A DNA stretch of 42,374 nt, taken from the NCBI GenBank assembly GCA_028285595.1, contig JANQOW010000014.1, forward strand, positions 1 to 42,374. Direction: 5' to 3'. A program made the translations under genes and the position numbers. Below, one piece after another: positions 10,354-17,823 of the stretch; the first letter of the stretch is position 1, and every line of letters begins with the position of its first letter. The notes beneath the pieces are model-generated. The model was not told the origin of the DNA. It made no database searches and worked only from the letters and a program-made list of their open reading frames with translations. This DNA comes from Hyphomicrobiales bacterium (lineage in GTDB: Bacteria > Pseudomonadota > Alphaproteobacteria > Rhizobiales > CAJQND01).

Positions 10354-12642
10354 ATGCAAGCGCCAAATACAGAATTTCAGGGCCAGAAGGGCATGGATGA
10401 GCCGCTCTCGCTCGGCCGGTTGGTCTCGGTCACCGGTGGTCAAGCGGTCGTGTTGCTGGACAATCCAGAAGAGCACGAAAACCATGTTCAGCTGATCCGG
10501 CCGGACATTGGAACGCTTTTGAAAGTGGATACGCCGACCTCTGTTATCCTCGGGCTGGTGTCTGCCTCGTCTGCCCCAATGCCCTCTCACAATTCCGAAG
10601 AACCTGAGCTGCGGGTTGTGGAAGTGGAGTTCATCGGCGAGCTCTTAAAGCGCGATGATGGGAGTATTTCCGGCTTTAAGCGCGGGATCAGCCGTTATCC
10701 CGGCCTGGGCGATGCGGTTCTGCCGGCAGACCAGGAAGAACTCAGCAAGGCCTACGAATGCGGTGATGCCGAAGCGCTTAGGATTGGCTGCATTCAGCAG
10801 GATCCGAGCATTCCGGCCATGGTCAAAATCGATGACCTGTTGGGTAAGCACTTCGCCGTTCTGGGAACCACGGGTACAGGTAAATCCTGCTCGGTGGCTC
10901 TGTTTCTCCACCGGATTATCGAACACTCTCCCAACGCACATATTGTGGTTCTGGACGTACACCGTGAATATGGCGGCTCCTTCAAGGATTGCGCCGAGAT
11001 CATCACGCCTCACAACCTCACTTTGCCGTTCTGGCTGTTGACCTTTGAGGAACTGGTGGAAATCATCTGCGGCGACCAACCGAACCGCGACACAGATATG
11101 GAGGTTTTGCGCGACCTCATCCCCGCGGCCAAAACACGTTATGCCGCCAACCAGCGCAAGGACCGCAAAAACAGGTTGAGCAAGGTTGAGAACGACCATT
11201 TGCCCATCGGGGTGGATACGCCGGTGCCCTATAGGGTTTCAGACCTTACCGGGCTTTTGGATGAGTTCATCGGCAAGCTCGACATGCGCAACGATCTGGC
11301 GCCCTTCAAGCGTATCAAGGCGCGGGTGGAGCATTTGTCGCGCGACCCGCGCTATGCCTTTATGTTCGGCTCGCTCACGGTGCAGGACACCATGGCTGAT
11401 GTGATCGGCCGTCTGTTCCGCATTCCGGTGAACGGAAAGCCGATCACCATCCTTGAACTGGGTGGTTTGCCTTCTGAGGTGATCAACGTTGTGGTCTCGG
11501 TGATCGCCCGCATGGCCTTCGATTTCGGGGTCTGGTCGGAGGGCCGCGTGCCGGTCACGCTGGTCTGCGAAGAGGCGCACCGCTACGTGCCCATGGACAA
11601 GACGGGCGGCTTTGAACCCACCAAGCGGGCCATATCACGGATTGCCAAAGAGGGCCGGAAGTACGGCGTGTCCATGACCATCGTCAGCCAGAGGCCGGCG
11701 GAGCTGGACCCGACCATTCTGTCTCAGTGCAGCACTCTGTTTTCCCTGCGCCTGACCAACGAGCGCGACCAGGAAATCTTGAAAGCCGCCATCTCCGATG
11801 CGGCGGCCTCGCTATTGGACTTTGTTCCCAACATGGGCACGGGCGAAGCGGTGGCCACGGGGGAGGCCGTGGCTTTGCCGACGCGCATCAAGTTCGACAT
11901 CCTGCCAGAGCATAAGCTGCCACACAGCAGCACCGCCTCGTTTGCCGGGGCCTGGTCGGTGGATATTAATGACACCAACCTTCTGCATGAGGTGGTCAAG
12001 AGTTGGCGCTCCCAGACGCGCCTGGCGTATGATACCCATAGTGAGGATCTGTCCAGAGCCGCCGCTGAGAACGCTGCCCCCCAGGAAACGCAGCCTCAGC
12101 CTGCACCCGCCGCAGCACCTGCGCCTGCCGCGGCACCTGCACCCACCGCGGCACCTGCGCCCGCCGCCGCGCCCGTGGCTGCGCCTGCACCTGCACCTGC
12201 CGCTGCACCCGCGCCCGCCGCCGCGCTGGCTCAAGATCAGGGCGGCCTTCCGCCTATGCAGGCCGAACCGCCCGGCGCAATGGACCCCGCTCTGCTGGCG
12301 GCTGCACTCGCGACGCCGGCCGCGCCTCCGCCAGGCCAGCCAGCCCTGCAGCCCCAGGCTCAGCCAATGCCGGCCGCCGCGGCTCAGCAGCCGGCCTTCG
12401 GTCAACCTGTGCAACAGCAACCGGCCATGATGCCCGGCCAACAACCTGCTGCGGCCCCGTCACAGCCTGCAGCAATGCCCTCTGGCTTCGGCCAAGCCGC
12501 CCAAGGCACGCCTGGTCTGGCGCCGATGCCGGGACAGCCTCAAATGGCGCCTGCTGCCGCAGCCGGGCACGCACAGGCCGACCCCGAACGCGCTGCTCAG
12601 CCGCAACCGGCGATGGCACCACGCGGATTTGGTCAAGGATAA
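10354..12642 (+). CDS. HerA/DUF87-type ATPase with long Pro/Ala-rich tail
   Basis: This 762-residue protein has an N-terminal beta-rich region of about 150 residues, as in the HAS-barrel of HerA proteins. A Walker A motif GTTGTGKS follows, with Lys at residue 177. Walker B is in VTLVCEEAHRYVP and the sensor region is IVSQRPAELDPTILSQC. These are the marks of the HerA/FtsK-superfamily hexameric DNA-translocating ATPases. From about residue 565 the sequence becomes low-complexity Pro/Ala/Gln, with many APAPAAAP-like units, and ends GFGQG. That tail is unusual for HerA and may be a flexible tether. No NurA nuclease partner is next to it, so a role in DNA end processing is not established. Confidence 0.85.
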   Translation: MQAPNTEFQGQKGMDEPLSLGRLVSVTGGQAVVLLDNPEEHENHVQLIRPDIGTLLKVDTPTSVILGLVSASSAPMPSHNSEEPELRVVEVEFIGELLKRDDGSISGFKRGISRYPGLGDAVLPADQEELSKAYECGDAEALRIGCIQQDPSIPAMVKIDDLLGKHFAVLGTTGTGKSCSVALFLHRIIEHSPNAHIVVLDVHREYGGSFKDCAEIITPHNLTLPFWLLTFEELVEIICGDQPNRDTDMEVLRDLIPAAKTRYAANQRKDRKNRLSKVENDHLPIGVDTPVPYRVSDLTGLLDEFIGKLDMRNDLAPFKRIKARVEHLSRDPRYAFMFGSLTVQDTMADVIGRLFRIPVNGKPITILELGGLPSEVINVVVSVIARMAFDFGVWSEGRVPVTLVCEEAHRYVPMDKTGGFEPTKRAISRIAKEGRKYGVSMTIVSQRPAELDPTILSQCSTLFSLRLTNERDQEILKAAISDAAASLLDFVPNMGTGEAVATGEAVALPTRIKFDILPEHKLPHSSTASFAGAWSVDINDTNLLHEVVKSWRSQTRLAYDTHSEDLSRAAAENAAPQETQPQPAPAAAPAPAAAPAPTAAPAPAAAPVAAPAPAPAAAPAPAAALAQDQGGLPPMQAEPPGAMDPALLAAALATPAAPPPGQPALQPQAQPMPAAAAQQPAFGQPVQQQPAMMPGQQPAAAPSQPAAMPSGFGQAAQGTPGLAPMPGQPQMAPAAAAGHAQADPERAAQPQPAMAPRGFGQG

Positions 12643-12658
12643 CAGGATCAAAGAAAAA

Positions 12659-12693
12659 GGGGGCCATGGCGATTGCGAGAAACCATGGCCCCC
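12659..12693 (-). terminator. intrinsic terminator, strongest for minus-strand transcription
   Basis: The arms GGGGGCCATGG (12659-12669) and CCATGGCCCCC (12683-12693) are perfectly complementary over 11 bp. Read on the minus strand the stem is followed by TTTTTCTTT, a good terminator tail. On the plus strand the tail is only TTCCTGT, so it ends the ATPase transcript less clearly. It lies about 270 bases beyond the stop of the minus-strand CRP-like gene. Confidence 0.75.
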
Positions 12694-12910
12694 TTCCTGT
12701 GCAGTCCGCACAGCTCGGAAGGTTGCTGCGGCGAAAGACCAGCACCCCTCCCTAGGCCGCAGGCTTAGACCCTTATGTGTCGGTTCATATTCTGCGATCT
12801 GCGCATGATCTGCAGCAAAATCTCACAGAATTCCCTGACCCACCACAGTGCCGGTCTGTGCCTGTACCCCCGGCCGTCCGGCCACTCTGGCAAATCGAAA
12901 TTTGGGTGTA

Positions 12911-12926
12911 TGTGATAAAACTCACA
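12911..12926. promoter_or_regulatory. perfect CRP-type palindrome TGTGA-N6-TCACA
   Basis: Both half-sites are exact matches to the CRP consensus with the canonical six-base spacer TAAAAC. It lies 40 bases past the stop of a CRP-like regulator whose recognition helix (HREAVTRE) keeps the R-E-x3-R pattern that reads TGTGA in E. coli CRP. The position between two convergent genes is unusual. A 5-bp RNA hairpin with a six-base loop is a weaker explanation. Confidence 0.5.
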
Positions 12927-12965
12927 ATTGGCCGATTGTCAGCCTTCGGGCCGGGAACAATGGCT

Positions 12966-13664
12966 CTAGTTGCCGGTGATCTCTTGCACCATATGCTCCA
13001 ATTGGGCCACATCCGTGATGCGCAAAGAGCGGCCCTTGCGCTCAATCAGGCCCAATTGTGTGAGGCGCTGCAACTCGCGCGTTACGGCCTCGCGGTGCGT
13101 GCTGACCCGACTGGCAATTTCCGCATGCGTGGGGGCAGGGGAAAGGCTTGAGGAGCCATCCGGGTCCACCTCCAGATTTGTCAACCGGAGGAGTTCAGCC
13201 TGTATCCGGTTTCGCACCGCCAGCGTGCTGAACTCGAAGACCCGCTCTGTCAGCGCCCGGATTTGATTGGTGAAATGGCGCAGGGTAGATTTGGTAATGG
13301 CCCGGTTGGTCTCGATGGCATCCAGGAAAACTTCGCTGGGCATATGCGCCACAAGGCACCGTTCCACCGCTTCGACGCTGGCTGATCGCGGCGCGCCATC
13401 AATGGCAGACAGCTCTCCCACGAAGTCTCCCTGATCGATATCGCGGAATGTTACGGTCTTGCCGGCCAGGGAATAAATGATGACCCGGGCCTTGCCTTCT
13501 ATTACGAAGGTAACGTCATTAGACGAATCTTGATGAGTAATAACTTGAACTTCAGGCTCAACAGTTTCCCATCGGCACTTCTCTGCAAGCGCAGCCAGAT
13601 CATCCTCCGAAACGCCGGAGAATATTTTGACACCTTTCAGGCTTTTTTCTTGATCGCTCGACAT
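12966..13664 (-). CDS. CRP/FNR-family transcription regulator (CRP-like)
   Basis: A 232-residue regulator. The N-terminal cyclic-nucleotide-binding beta-roll has the phosphate-binding cassette GDFVGELSAIDGAPRSASV, in which the GE(L/I)...PRSAS pattern fits cAMP-type ligands. A long dimer helix and a C-terminal winged helix follow, with recognition helix STHREAVTRELQRL. There is no N-terminal Cys cluster, so it is not an oxygen-sensing FNR. ATG 13664 is preferred because a good -35 on this strand puts the transcript start near 13719. GTG 13712 would add 16 residues and is possible. The gene is divergent from the YcaO cassette with 118 bases between the starts, so it is a natural candidate for controlling it. 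Confidence 0.88.
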   Translation of the reverse strand: MSSDQEKSLKGVKIFSGVSEDDLAALAEKCRWETVEPEVQVITHQDSSNDVTFVIEGKARVIIYSLAGKTVTFRDIDQGDFVGELSAIDGAPRSASVEAVERCLVAHMPSEVFLDAIETNRAITKSTLRHFTNQIRALTERVFEFSTLAVRNRIQAELLRLTNLEVDPDGSSSLSPAPTHAEIASRVSTHREAVTRELQRLTQLGLIERKGRSLRITDVAQLEHMVQEITGN

Positions 13665-13725
13665 TTGGGGTGTTTTTCGATGATCCCGCGTTCTTCCAGG
13701 ATGTTCGCCCACCTGGAGTCCACCC

Positions 13726-13755
13726 TTGATGCGGCCCCAGCTTGATGCTTGTCAA
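13726..13755 (-). promoter_or_regulatory. putative promoter of the CRP-like gene
   Basis: On the minus strand a perfect -35 TTGACA (13755-13750) is followed, after 18 bases, by a weak -10 CATCAA (13731-13726). The start point would be near 13719, giving a leader of about 55 bases before ATG 13664. The -10 is poor, so an activator may be needed. Confidence 0.4.
13742..13755. promoter_or_regulatory. FNR/CRP-like palindrome TTGAT-N4-GTCAA overlapping the regulator -35
   Basis: It differs from the FNR/FixK consensus TTGAT-N4-ATCAA at one base. It lies in the 118-base region between the CRP-like gene and the YcaO gene and covers the regulator's -35 box. Autorepression is the simplest reading. It lies only 27 bases before the YcaO start codon, too close for ordinary activation of that gene. 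A lone TGTGA half-site is at 13769-13773. Confidence 0.35.
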
Positions 13756-13782
13756 TAGATGTTCGAGATGTGAGCGCGCGAC

Positions 13783-15030
13783 ATGACGGCCCCCAACCCC
13801 CCAATTCCGCGCGATTTGGAAGGCGCTTCGGCCAAGCATTACCGCACGGGCACGCACCGGATTGTGTCTCCTGCCCGCACACTGGAGCGCTTGAGGCCCT
13901 ATCTCAGCGAGATGGGCATCACCCGGTTGGCCAATGTGACCGGTCTGGACCGCGTGGGCATACCTGTGGTCATGGCGATGCGGCCCAACTCTCGTTCCGT
14001 GGCGGTGTCCCAGGGCAAAGGCGTTGATCTGGAAGCTGCCAAAGCCTCCGCACTGATGGAATCGGTCGAAACCTGGCACGCCGAGCGCATCAACCTTCCC
14101 ACGCTCTATGGCTCCGTAGACGATTTGAGTGCATCAGCTGCGCTGGCAGATCTTGGGCGGTTTCCAACAACCAGGTCCGCACGATTTGATGCCGCGCGGC
14201 GGCTCCTCTGGATTGAGGCAAAGGATCTTCTTTCCGGGGAGGCCCACTGGATCCCTTACGAGATGGTGCACACGGACTACACCGTTCCCACCCCGCCTGG
14301 CCATGGCTGCTTTCCCTGCTCCACCAATGGACTGGCTTCGGGAAACCAGGTGGTTGAAGCCCAGTGTCACGCGATTTGCGAGGTCATTGAACGCGATGCC
14401 ACCACGTTGCTGCATCACATGCCGCGCCGGGAACGATTTGCGCGAAGAGTGGACCTGAACACGGTGGATGATGCCGAATGCCGCGCCATTCTTGCCAGGC
14501 TTGCGGATGCCGGTCTTGAGATGGTGGTTTGGGAGACCACAACCGATATCGGCATCGCCTCGTTTTACGGGCTGTTGCTGCCTCCCCAAGGAACGCTCGA
14601 ACATATCGGCGCAGGAGCCGGGACGCATCCGAGCCGGGCAATCGCGTTGTCACGCACGTTGACGGAGGCCATTCAAACCCGGCTTACCTACATTTCCGGC
14701 GCCCGGGACGACCTTTTGGAGGAGGAGTTTACGCTCGCAGGGATCGAGCAAAAGGCAGATGCTGCCCGCCGGATGATCGGTTCAAGCGATGCGGAACGGT
14801 CGTTCCAGGACGCCCCTACGCTGGAACAAGACCTGTTGAGCGATGACCTCCAGATGCTTCTGGAGCGTTTAGCCGCCTGCGGTGTCACCCGGGTTTATGC
14901 GCTGGACCTGAGCCGGCCGGGCTTTCCGGTCAGCGTTGTGCGCATTGTTATCCCTGAGCTTGAGCCTCCTCACGATGATGACAGCTATGTGCCAGGCGCC
15001 CGCGCCCGTGCAACAGAGGGATCTGAGTAG
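13783..15030 (+). CDS. YcaO-domain peptide-backbone modifying enzyme
   Basis: YcaO enzymes activate a peptide backbone amide with ATP to make azolines, amidines or, with a TfuA partner, thioamides. This 415-residue protein has the ATP/Mg binding pattern of the family. E93 and E96 are in SALMESVETWHAE, and Q194, E200, E203 and R204 are in QCHAICEVIERD. It also has the GHGCFPCSTNGLASGN segment typical of TfuA-linked members. The C-terminus is not Pro-rich (no PxPxP ending), unlike azoline-forming YcaOs, which fits a TfuA-type thioamide former. Its TAG stop abuts the ATG of the TfuA-like gene, so the two are coupled. No E1-like/ocin-ThiF partner or azoline dehydrogenase is nearby. The ribosome binding site is weak. 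Confidence 0.93.
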   Translation: MTAPNPPIPRDLEGASAKHYRTGTHRIVSPARTLERLRPYLSEMGITRLANVTGLDRVGIPVVMAMRPNSRSVAVSQGKGVDLEAAKASALMESVETWHAERINLPTLYGSVDDLSASAALADLGRFPTTRSARFDAARRLLWIEAKDLLSGEAHWIPYEMVHTDYTVPTPPGHGCFPCSTNGLASGNQVVEAQCHAICEVIERDATTLLHHMPRRERFARRVDLNTVDDAECRAILARLADAGLEMVVWETTTDIGIASFYGLLLPPQGTLEHIGAGAGTHPSRAIALSRTLTEAIQTRLTYISGARDDLLEEEFTLAGIEQKADAARRMIGSSDAERSFQDAPTLEQDLLSDDLQMLLERLAACGVTRVYALDLSRPGFPVSVVRIVIPELEPPHDDDSYVPGARARATEGSE

Positions 15031-16344
15031 ATGGTGGCGATCGTCTTCATCGGACCCACCATTTCCGCCCAAGAGGTGGGGGAGGTTCTCGATGCTGAGT
15101 GTTGGCCTCCTGCAGCCCAAGGCGACATCTACCGAGCCCTGCAAACCAATCCGCGGGCCATTGGTTTGATTGATGGATACTTCGATGGGGTCGCGTCGGT
15201 CTGGCACAAGGAGATCCTCTTTGCCCTCCAGCAAGGGGTTGCGGTCTTCGGGGCCTCAAGCATGGGGGCGCTTCGGGCCGCTGAACTGCATGACTTCGGC
15301 ATGACGGGCTTGGGCAGGATCTTTGAGAGCTACAAGTCCGGAGAAACCGAAGACGATGATGAAGTGGCGGTGGTCCACGGACCCGCAGAGTTGGGCTATG
15401 TGCCGCTCAGCGAACCTATGGTGAATGTCAGGGCGACACTGGCACGTGCCGTTTCTTCAGGAGCTCTCTCAACCGATGACGCGAATGCGCTCAGTGAACG
15501 GGCGAAGGCACTGGACTATCGCCAGCGCACGTGGCCGCAGATCGTTACCGGCGGTGAGAGCGAGGCGCTTCCTGACTGGGTGTCTGAGCATCGCGTCGAT
15601 CAGAAGAAGGAAGATGCTCTTGCGCTCCTGGACGCCATTAAACAGGAGTTGCACCACCCCAGCGCGCCCGCACCGCACACATTCACCTTCGAGAACACGC
15701 TTCTTTGGCAGCAAGGCACAGCGTCTTGGACCAACCGCCAAGCAGCGCCCGAACGCGAGCGGCGCGTGCTGGATGAGCTGTTGTTTTCAGAGGCCCACGG
15801 ATCGGTGCGCCGGCACGCGCTGGCCCGAAAGCTGGCCGTTGAGTTGGCATATGAACGGCAGATTGAGGTGAGCGCGGCTGAGCGTCGGGAGATCACCAGA
15901 GAGTTTCGGGAACAGGCGTCCTTGCTCTCCGCAGCGGATCTGCGCGCTTGGCTTGCCTCCAATGAGCTCAGTGAAGACGAGTTCAAAGCCTTGCTTGTTG
16001 AGGAAGTGTGCTTTCAGGACCTTGCCAATCAGGACCCCGATCTGAACGATGCCCATGCGCTGGGGGTTTTGAAGCTGGAGGGAGGCTATGAAGCCCTTGC
16101 CCGCAGGGCTGAATCCAAGGTGGACACCCTAGAGGGGGCGGGCCGCGCGGGAGCGAGCTTGGACGATGCCGCTCTCAGTGCAGAGGCGCTGGAAGATTGG
16201 TACTTCGGCAATCGGCCGGACTTTGCCGGCTACGGCAGCCTGGATGCGTTCCTTGCAGCGCATGGCTTGCAATCGATCGATGAATTTCACACTATACTGC
16301 TGATGGAATATCTATACTTAGAAGTGATTGGTCCTAATCGTTAG
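15031..16344 (+). CDS. TfuA-like protein with long C-terminal helical extension
   Basis: The first 200 or so residues match the TfuA family: VAIVFIGPTIS, then AIGLIDGYFDGVASVWHKE, GASSMGALRAAELHDFGM and a conserved-looking GPAELGYVPLSEPMVN. TfuA proteins act with YcaO, and in studied thioamide systems they help deliver sulfur. The remaining 230 residues are mostly charged helices without a family I recognise. Two segments look like copies of one unit: RAWLASNELSEDEFKALLVE (about 309-328) and DAFLAAHGLQSIDEFHTILL (about 408-427). This extension may bind the precursor or the YcaO. The gene starts on the base after the YcaO stop, so stoichiometric expression is likely. Confidence 0.88.
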   Translation: MVAIVFIGPTISAQEVGEVLDAECWPPAAQGDIYRALQTNPRAIGLIDGYFDGVASVWHKEILFALQQGVAVFGASSMGALRAAELHDFGMTGLGRIFESYKSGETEDDDEVAVVHGPAELGYVPLSEPMVNVRATLARAVSSGALSTDDANALSERAKALDYRQRTWPQIVTGGESEALPDWVSEHRVDQKKEDALALLDAIKQELHHPSAPAPHTFTFENTLLWQQGTASWTNRQAAPERERRVLDELLFSEAHGSVRRHALARKLAVELAYERQIEVSAAERREITREFREQASLLSAADLRAWLASNELSEDEFKALLVEEVCFQDLANQDPDLNDAHALGVLKLEGGYEALARRAESKVDTLEGAGRAGASLDDAALSAEALEDWYFGNRPDFAGYGSLDAFLAAHGLQSIDEFHTILLMEYLYLEVIGPNR

Positions 16345-16383
16345 GGTAGGGCTGTACTTCTTTCTATTTGCAGAGGTTTTTTG

Positions 16384-17718
16384 GTGACACGTGAGCTCAG
16401 TGAAACCGTAGTTGGACCGAAAGCCCGCCAGGTCGACGGACAGATGGGCACCCGCTTCCGTCTCTATCCGCAAACGCCTGATCTTGATGATCCCGAAGAG
16501 CCTGAGACGGTCTATGTTTCCTCGCCCGTGGGCACCGTGGAGGAGGGCCCCGCCGATCACAGGATGTACACGGTCTTTCCCATCGACAAGCCCACCCATT
16601 ACGGTCTTCATGATGATGACGCCGGTCAGCCGTTTTTGTTTCTGCCGCCATGGGATGACGATATTCACTTTCCGGTTCAGCCCGGACAGGACGGGCATTT
16701 CGATCATATCGAGACGGATACGCCCGAGTTTTTCATGGCCCACATGTTCGGCGTCACCCGCTTCACGCTCGACATTTGGGAGGGGTATTTCGGACGGCAG
16801 ATTGAATGGCACTTTCGCGAAGACTATGACCGGCTGGAGATCTCAATTATCCCGAAGGTGGACAATGCGTTTTTGGGTTGGGGCTTTCTGGAAGCCGGCG
16901 GCATGGAATCGGAGGGCAAGTACAGTCCGTTCTTCCTGAACTTCGACGTTATTGCCCATGAGGTTGGCCATGCCATCGTTTACAGCGAGATCGGCCTGCC
17001 GTCGGAACATGCTGATGAACCTGAATATTTCGGCTTCCAGGAATCCATGGCCGATATTGTTGCGCTGATGGCGTCGCTTCATTTTGACAGTGTCACCACG
17101 TCCCTCCTGAACAACACCAGCGGCAACCTTTACACCTACAACAAGCTGAGCCGGTTTGCGGAAATGTCGGACAACAATCAGATCCGCCTCGCCGCCAATG
17201 ATCATGTGATGAGTGAATTCGCGGACGGCTGGGACAGCGAGCACAAGCTCTCGCAGCCGCTCACCGGCGCCATGTTCGATATCTTCGTAGACCTATTCCA
17301 CGAGGAACTTCTGCTGCGCGACCTTATCCCTCCAGAAATGGAAGAGATATCCGATCGGCTCGAGGGCGATCCTGATTACAGCAACATTCTGCAAGATGAT
17401 TTTGACAAATTCTATGCGCTCAATCCGCAGGGCTTCAAGCAGGCCCTGGAGATGGCTCGCGATCAGTTGGGAACCTTTGTGGCCGATGCCCTCCCGATGT
17501 TTGGCACCCGCCGCATCAGTTACTCAGAATTTGGAAAGGCGTTGGAAGAAGTTGATCAGGCGCTGACCGGTGGTGAGAACTATAAGATCATCCACCGCAA
17601 TTTCCTGTTACGGGAGATTGGAAAATACGAACCCGGTCCCCGCCTTAAGAAGCCGGATAAACATAGTCATTCCCTAACCGACCGGACAATTTCACCTCGC
17701 GATCTTGAAATAGAATAG
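16384..17718 (+). CDS. thermolysin-like zinc metalloprotease, candidate maturation protease
   Basis: A 444-residue protein with zinc motif HEVGH at residues 192-196 and a downstream QESMADI with Glu at residue 220. That HExxH plus later ExxxD arrangement is the gluzincin (thermolysin/fungalysin-like) pattern, with Glu193 as general base and His192, His196 and Glu220 as ligands. No signal peptide or propeptide is evident, so it probably works in the cytoplasm. In this cassette the natural substrate is the repeat protein encoded next, either releasing the leader or trimming the core. GTG 16384 is chosen because AGAGG lies seven bases before it; TTG 16381 is also in frame. Family membership rests on the motifs only. 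Confidence 0.8.
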   Translation: MTRELSETVVGPKARQVDGQMGTRFRLYPQTPDLDDPEEPETVYVSSPVGTVEEGPADHRMYTVFPIDKPTHYGLHDDDAGQPFLFLPPWDDDIHFPVQPGQDGHFDHIETDTPEFFMAHMFGVTRFTLDIWEGYFGRQIEWHFREDYDRLEISIIPKVDNAFLGWGFLEAGGMESEGKYSPFFLNFDVIAHEVGHAIVYSEIGLPSEHADEPEYFGFQESMADIVALMASLHFDSVTTSLLNNTSGNLYTYNKLSRFAEMSDNNQIRLAANDHVMSEFADGWDSEHKLSQPLTGAMFDIFVDLFHEELLLRDLIPPEMEEISDRLEGDPDYSNILQDDFDKFYALNPQGFKQALEMARDQLGTFVADALPMFGTRRISYSEFGKALEEVDQALTGGENYKIIHRNFLLREIGKYEPGPRLKKPDKHSHSLTDRTISPRDLEIE

Positions 17719-17767
17719 AAAAAACAGAGTTTTCTAAGGATTATGATGTGTTCTGCCGTCAATTTTA

Positions 17768-17795
17768 TTGAATTTATGCTTGGGGCGTGTAAGAT
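17768..17795 (+). promoter_or_regulatory. putative promoter of the repeat-protein gene
   Basis: TTGAAT (17768-17773) and TAAGAT (17790-17795) are separated by 16 bases and lie in an AT-rich gap after the protease gene. A separate promoter would allow the precursor to be made in excess of its enzymes, as is usual for RiPP precursors. The ribosome binding site GAGGAG at 17811-17816 is strong. Confidence 0.45.
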
Positions 17796-17823
17796 TACTA
17801 TGAAACAGTCGAGGAGCTAGGCG

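Larger units (their letters stand above)
12643..12965. other. 323-base gap between convergent genes
   Basis: It holds the bidirectional hairpin near 12659-12693, a direct repeat GATCTGC (12796-12802 and 12807-12813), and a perfect CRP-type palindrome at 12911-12926. I see no supported protein-coding gene. A short minus-strand transcript between the palindrome and the terminator is conceivable. Confidence 0.5.

Noticed and set aside
11812-12444. Long minus-strand frame rich in Arg and Gly opposite the ATPase tail
   Set aside because: It is the mirror of the Pro/Ala codons in the ATPase gene and has no other support.
12777-13151. Plus-strand 124-residue frame overlapping the CRP-like gene
   Set aside because: Its second half is antisense to a clear regulator gene, and it has no ribosome binding site or motif.
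12966-13664. Regulator as an oxygen-sensing FNR
   Set aside because: There is no N-terminal Cys cluster, and the recognition helix and the binding cassette are CRP-like.
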